6,645 nt of DNA. Origin: an uncultured Anaerolineae bacterium. GTDB lineage: Bacteria; Chloroflexota; Anaerolineae; Anaerolineales; Villigracilaceae. The stretch is from contig CAIRYE010000178.1 of assembly GCA_903882765.1 (NCBI GenBank), positions 1-6,645 of the forward strand, written 5' to 3'. The notes under the pieces are model-generated. The model was not told the DNA's origin. It made no database searches and saw nothing but the letters and a program-made list of their open reading frames with translations. Position 1 is the first letter of the stretch. Each line of letters starts with the position of its first letter. The translations under genes were made by a program, and so were the position numbers. Positions 4,923-6,645 of this stretch are shown here, piece after piece.

Positions 4923-6645
4923 TTACCCTTCTTTCTTCACGAACAACAGGTACTCAACCTGTGGATCACATTGATTTGGCGTGTATTGATAGCGATATGA
5001 TCGATATTGGCTGAGATCAACCTGACCGGAAAGGCTATCCAAACTTTCCGGTTCGATCAATAGAACACTCGAACTAAACAACCAGTTCCTTTTCAATTCT
5101 ACATTCCAAAAACCGTTTTTTAATAAAAAGGCACTGTCTTTTCGGTCTACAAACGAATAATAATTATCGATTTGAGGGGGATAATAGGACGAACCCGGCA
5201 AATATAACAAAGGTAACGCGGAAGTAGTGCCATCAATATAAATTTTTGGCGAAACAGGCAGCTTAGTTCGGATGTCGCTACCTATTTCGGAATACCAAGC
5301 AGATACATTGCCACTACATCGGCTACCGCCAAAAATATCACTGATGGAAAAAGCGTTATATGTCAGAACGAACACGAATAAGATCAAAGACAAGGAGTAT
5401 CGATTCCTGATCTTATACTTTCCGAGAGCCAACCATACCAAATACCCTACCCCGAATGCCAAAATAGCGGCTACTACAATTAAAAGAAATCCTTCCGCGG
5501 TATCTGCACTTATCTGGAATTTATTGACCAACACCTTTCCGATGGTAGTAGTGTCCGCCAGTAAAGCTCCATCCTTTATCCTTGGGAAGGGCAAGGACGC
5601 AATAGATAAATTCATTTTTTTGGTTGAAACAAACCATAATAGGGTGTAAATCAGTCCAAAGACCAGCGAAATACACCAATTTCCCAAGGTTGAAAGCCCT
5701 TCTGTCCAATCGCCAAAGGAAAGTATAAAAAGAATAAAGGCGGTGTTGATAAAAAACGCCATGTAAGTTGAAAAACAAAATGTACAGTATTCCAAACCAA
5801 TGGAAGCATAAATGTGTGGGAAAAGCAAGATAAGAAAACTGGACGTTAAGAAAATTTTCACCTTGAAAAGATGGGGATCGACGGTTTTACCATCCCGCTG
5901 CTTGATATAAAAGAGCGACACTACAAAGCCGAAAACTTGAACATAATAATGGCGTATGCCATACGAAAGGCTTACCAACTTGCTAAAGAACGGTACTTGC
6001 AGGTCAAGGGTATAAGGTGTTGACAACAAGGATATTACCGGATCATTCACCCAATTTGATGGAAGGAAGCGCAACCACAAGCCCATGATATTTGGAAAAA
6101 AGATGGCGTGCCCAACACCAACAACTGTTAAAAAGGTAAGTAGACCAACTATCAAGGTCTTTTTCCCTTGGTCCCACCATAAGTAAAATAACCATGGCAA
6201 AACGAAGAAAACCATATTTTCGCGCGTGAGTACCAAGGCCACTACTAATAATGAGCCAAGAATAACATAGGGAGTGCGGATGTTTTTCTTGATAAAAATA
6301 TACACGATCCAAACAATCAGGACATTTACCACCACCTGAGAATTCGCTCGGGATAGAATTTTTATAAAAGGTGTATTAAGCGCCATGATCCACAGAGCCA
6401 GCGGTGCTAACCATGAAGGTGAACCTTTACGTGCGATCAGCCAAATAGCGAGTGCAGTGGAAAGATTGAACAGAATGGTAATTATTCTAGGCGCCCAAAT
6501 TCCCGCTCCAAACAAAGCTTGAATACCCCCCCACAAGTAGTAGGAGAAAAACATTTTGGTGTTCCAAAAGCCATACGCCTGATAATAGGTATATTTACCT
6601 GTTACATAAGCCAAGCCTTTGAGCAAGAAAGCCCCTTCGTCCATA
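4923..6645 (-). CDS. GT39/PMT-like membrane glycosyltransferase (5' end outside window)
   Basis: At least 573 residues remain in frame, ending at TAA 4925-4923. The fragment opens with DEGAFLLKGLAYVTGKYTYY, resembling the first extracytoplasmic loop of GT-C enzymes (PMT/ArnT type). There an acidic Asp-Glu pair (residues 2-3) acts in catalysis or metal/lipid-sugar binding. Since a first transmembrane helix normally precedes that loop, the ATG at 6644 is probably internal and the true start lies beyond the edge. Many helices follow to about residue 435. A TRENMVFFVLP segment (140-150) matches a conserved loop of such enzymes. A soluble C-terminal domain (about 436-573) has two cysteines, Cys443 and Cys559, that could form a disulfide outside the membrane. 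The enzyme would transfer a sugar from a polyprenyl-phosphate donor onto protein, lipid or glycan; the acceptor is unknown. It is first of a tight pair with the MFS gene. Confidence 0.7.
   Translation of the reverse strand, partial: MDEGAFLLKGLAYVTGKYTYYQAYGFWNTKMFFSYYLWGGIQALFGAGIWAPRIITILFNLSTALAIWLIARKGSPSWLAPLALWIMALNTPFIKILSRANSQVVVNVLIVWIVYIFIKKNIRTPYVILGSLLVVALVLTRENMVFFVLPWLFYLWWDQGKKTLIVGLLTFLTVVGVGHAIFFPNIMGLWLRFLPSNWVNDPVISLLSTPYTLDLQVPFFSKLVSLSYGIRHYYVQVFGFVVSLFYIKQRDGKTVDPHLFKVKIFLTSSFLILLFPHIYASIGLEYCTFCFSTYMAFFINTAFILFILSFGDWTEGLSTLGNWCISLVFGLIYTLLWFVSTKKMNLSIASLPFPRIKDGALLADTTTIGKVLVNKFQISADTAEGFLLIVVAAILAFGVGYLVWLALGKYKIRNRYSLSLILFVFVLTYNAFSISDIFGGSRCSGNVSAWYSEIGSDIRTKLPVSPKIYIDGTTSALPLLYLPGSSYYPPQIDNYYSFVDRKDSAFLLKNGFWNVELKRNWLFSSSVLLIEPESLDSLSGQVDLSQYRSYRYQYTPNQCDPQVEYLLFVKKEG
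4926..4930 (-). promoter_or_regulatory. Shine-Dalgarno fixing the TTG start of the MFS gene
   Basis: On the minus strand AAGGG, within the final codons (Lys-Glu-Gly) of the glycosyltransferase, precedes the TTG by seven bases. The stop codon TAA lies inside this spacer. This arrangement is typical of translational coupling and supports a non-ATG start. Confidence 0.65.

Noticed and set aside
5272..6312. Open frames at 5272-5649 (+), 5521-5778 (-) and 6043-6312 (-)
   Set aside because: All overlap the glycosyltransferase gene in other frames, with low-complexity or antisense-like composition.

Overview
The window looks like bacterial chromosome with compact, operon-like gene pairs and moderate AT richness. 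A Chloroflexota lineage such as Anaerolineae would fit the gene mix, in particular a phosphodiesterase-like enzyme beside a small YIDPNSGG membrane protein. That is only a low-confidence guess, because there is no rRNA or other marker gene. No mobile element, CRISPR array, tRNA or rRNA was found.

Left part (1-1083, minus strand): a two-gene operon. A 56-59 residue single-span membrane protein comes first. Eight to nine bases later an alkaline-phosphatase-superfamily enzyme (type I phosphodiesterase/nucleotide pyrophosphatase type) begins, and it runs off the left edge. Both frames are easy to miss: one has no stop in the window and the other is very short. A sigma70-like promoter candidate for the pair lies at about 1203-1232.

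Middle (about 1084-1714): a divergent intergenic region of roughly 630 bases with several inverted repeats and no convincing gene. It leads into a 611-residue KimA-type potassium importer (1715-3550, plus strand), which keeps the potassium- and proton-site residues known from Bacillus subtilis KimA. A hairpin at 3577-3604 probably terminates it. The KimA of Bacillus is controlled by a c-di-AMP (ydaO) riboswitch, but I cannot recognise that riboswitch here.

Right part (3656-6645, minus strand, convergent with kimA): a GT39/PMT-like membrane glycosyltransferase, cut off by the right edge. Four bases after its stop comes an MFS exporter of the 12-helix drug:H+ antiporter type. The exporter starts at TTG, and its Shine-Dalgarno lies inside the last codons of the glycosyltransferase. 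The pair is very likely co-transcribed and translationally coupled.

Most genes here act in or at the cell membrane: ion uptake, efflux, and envelope glycan or phosphoester chemistry. I see no strong case for a wholly new multi-gene system. The best leads are the small protein/phosphodiesterase pair and the structured leader region upstream of the potassium transporter.
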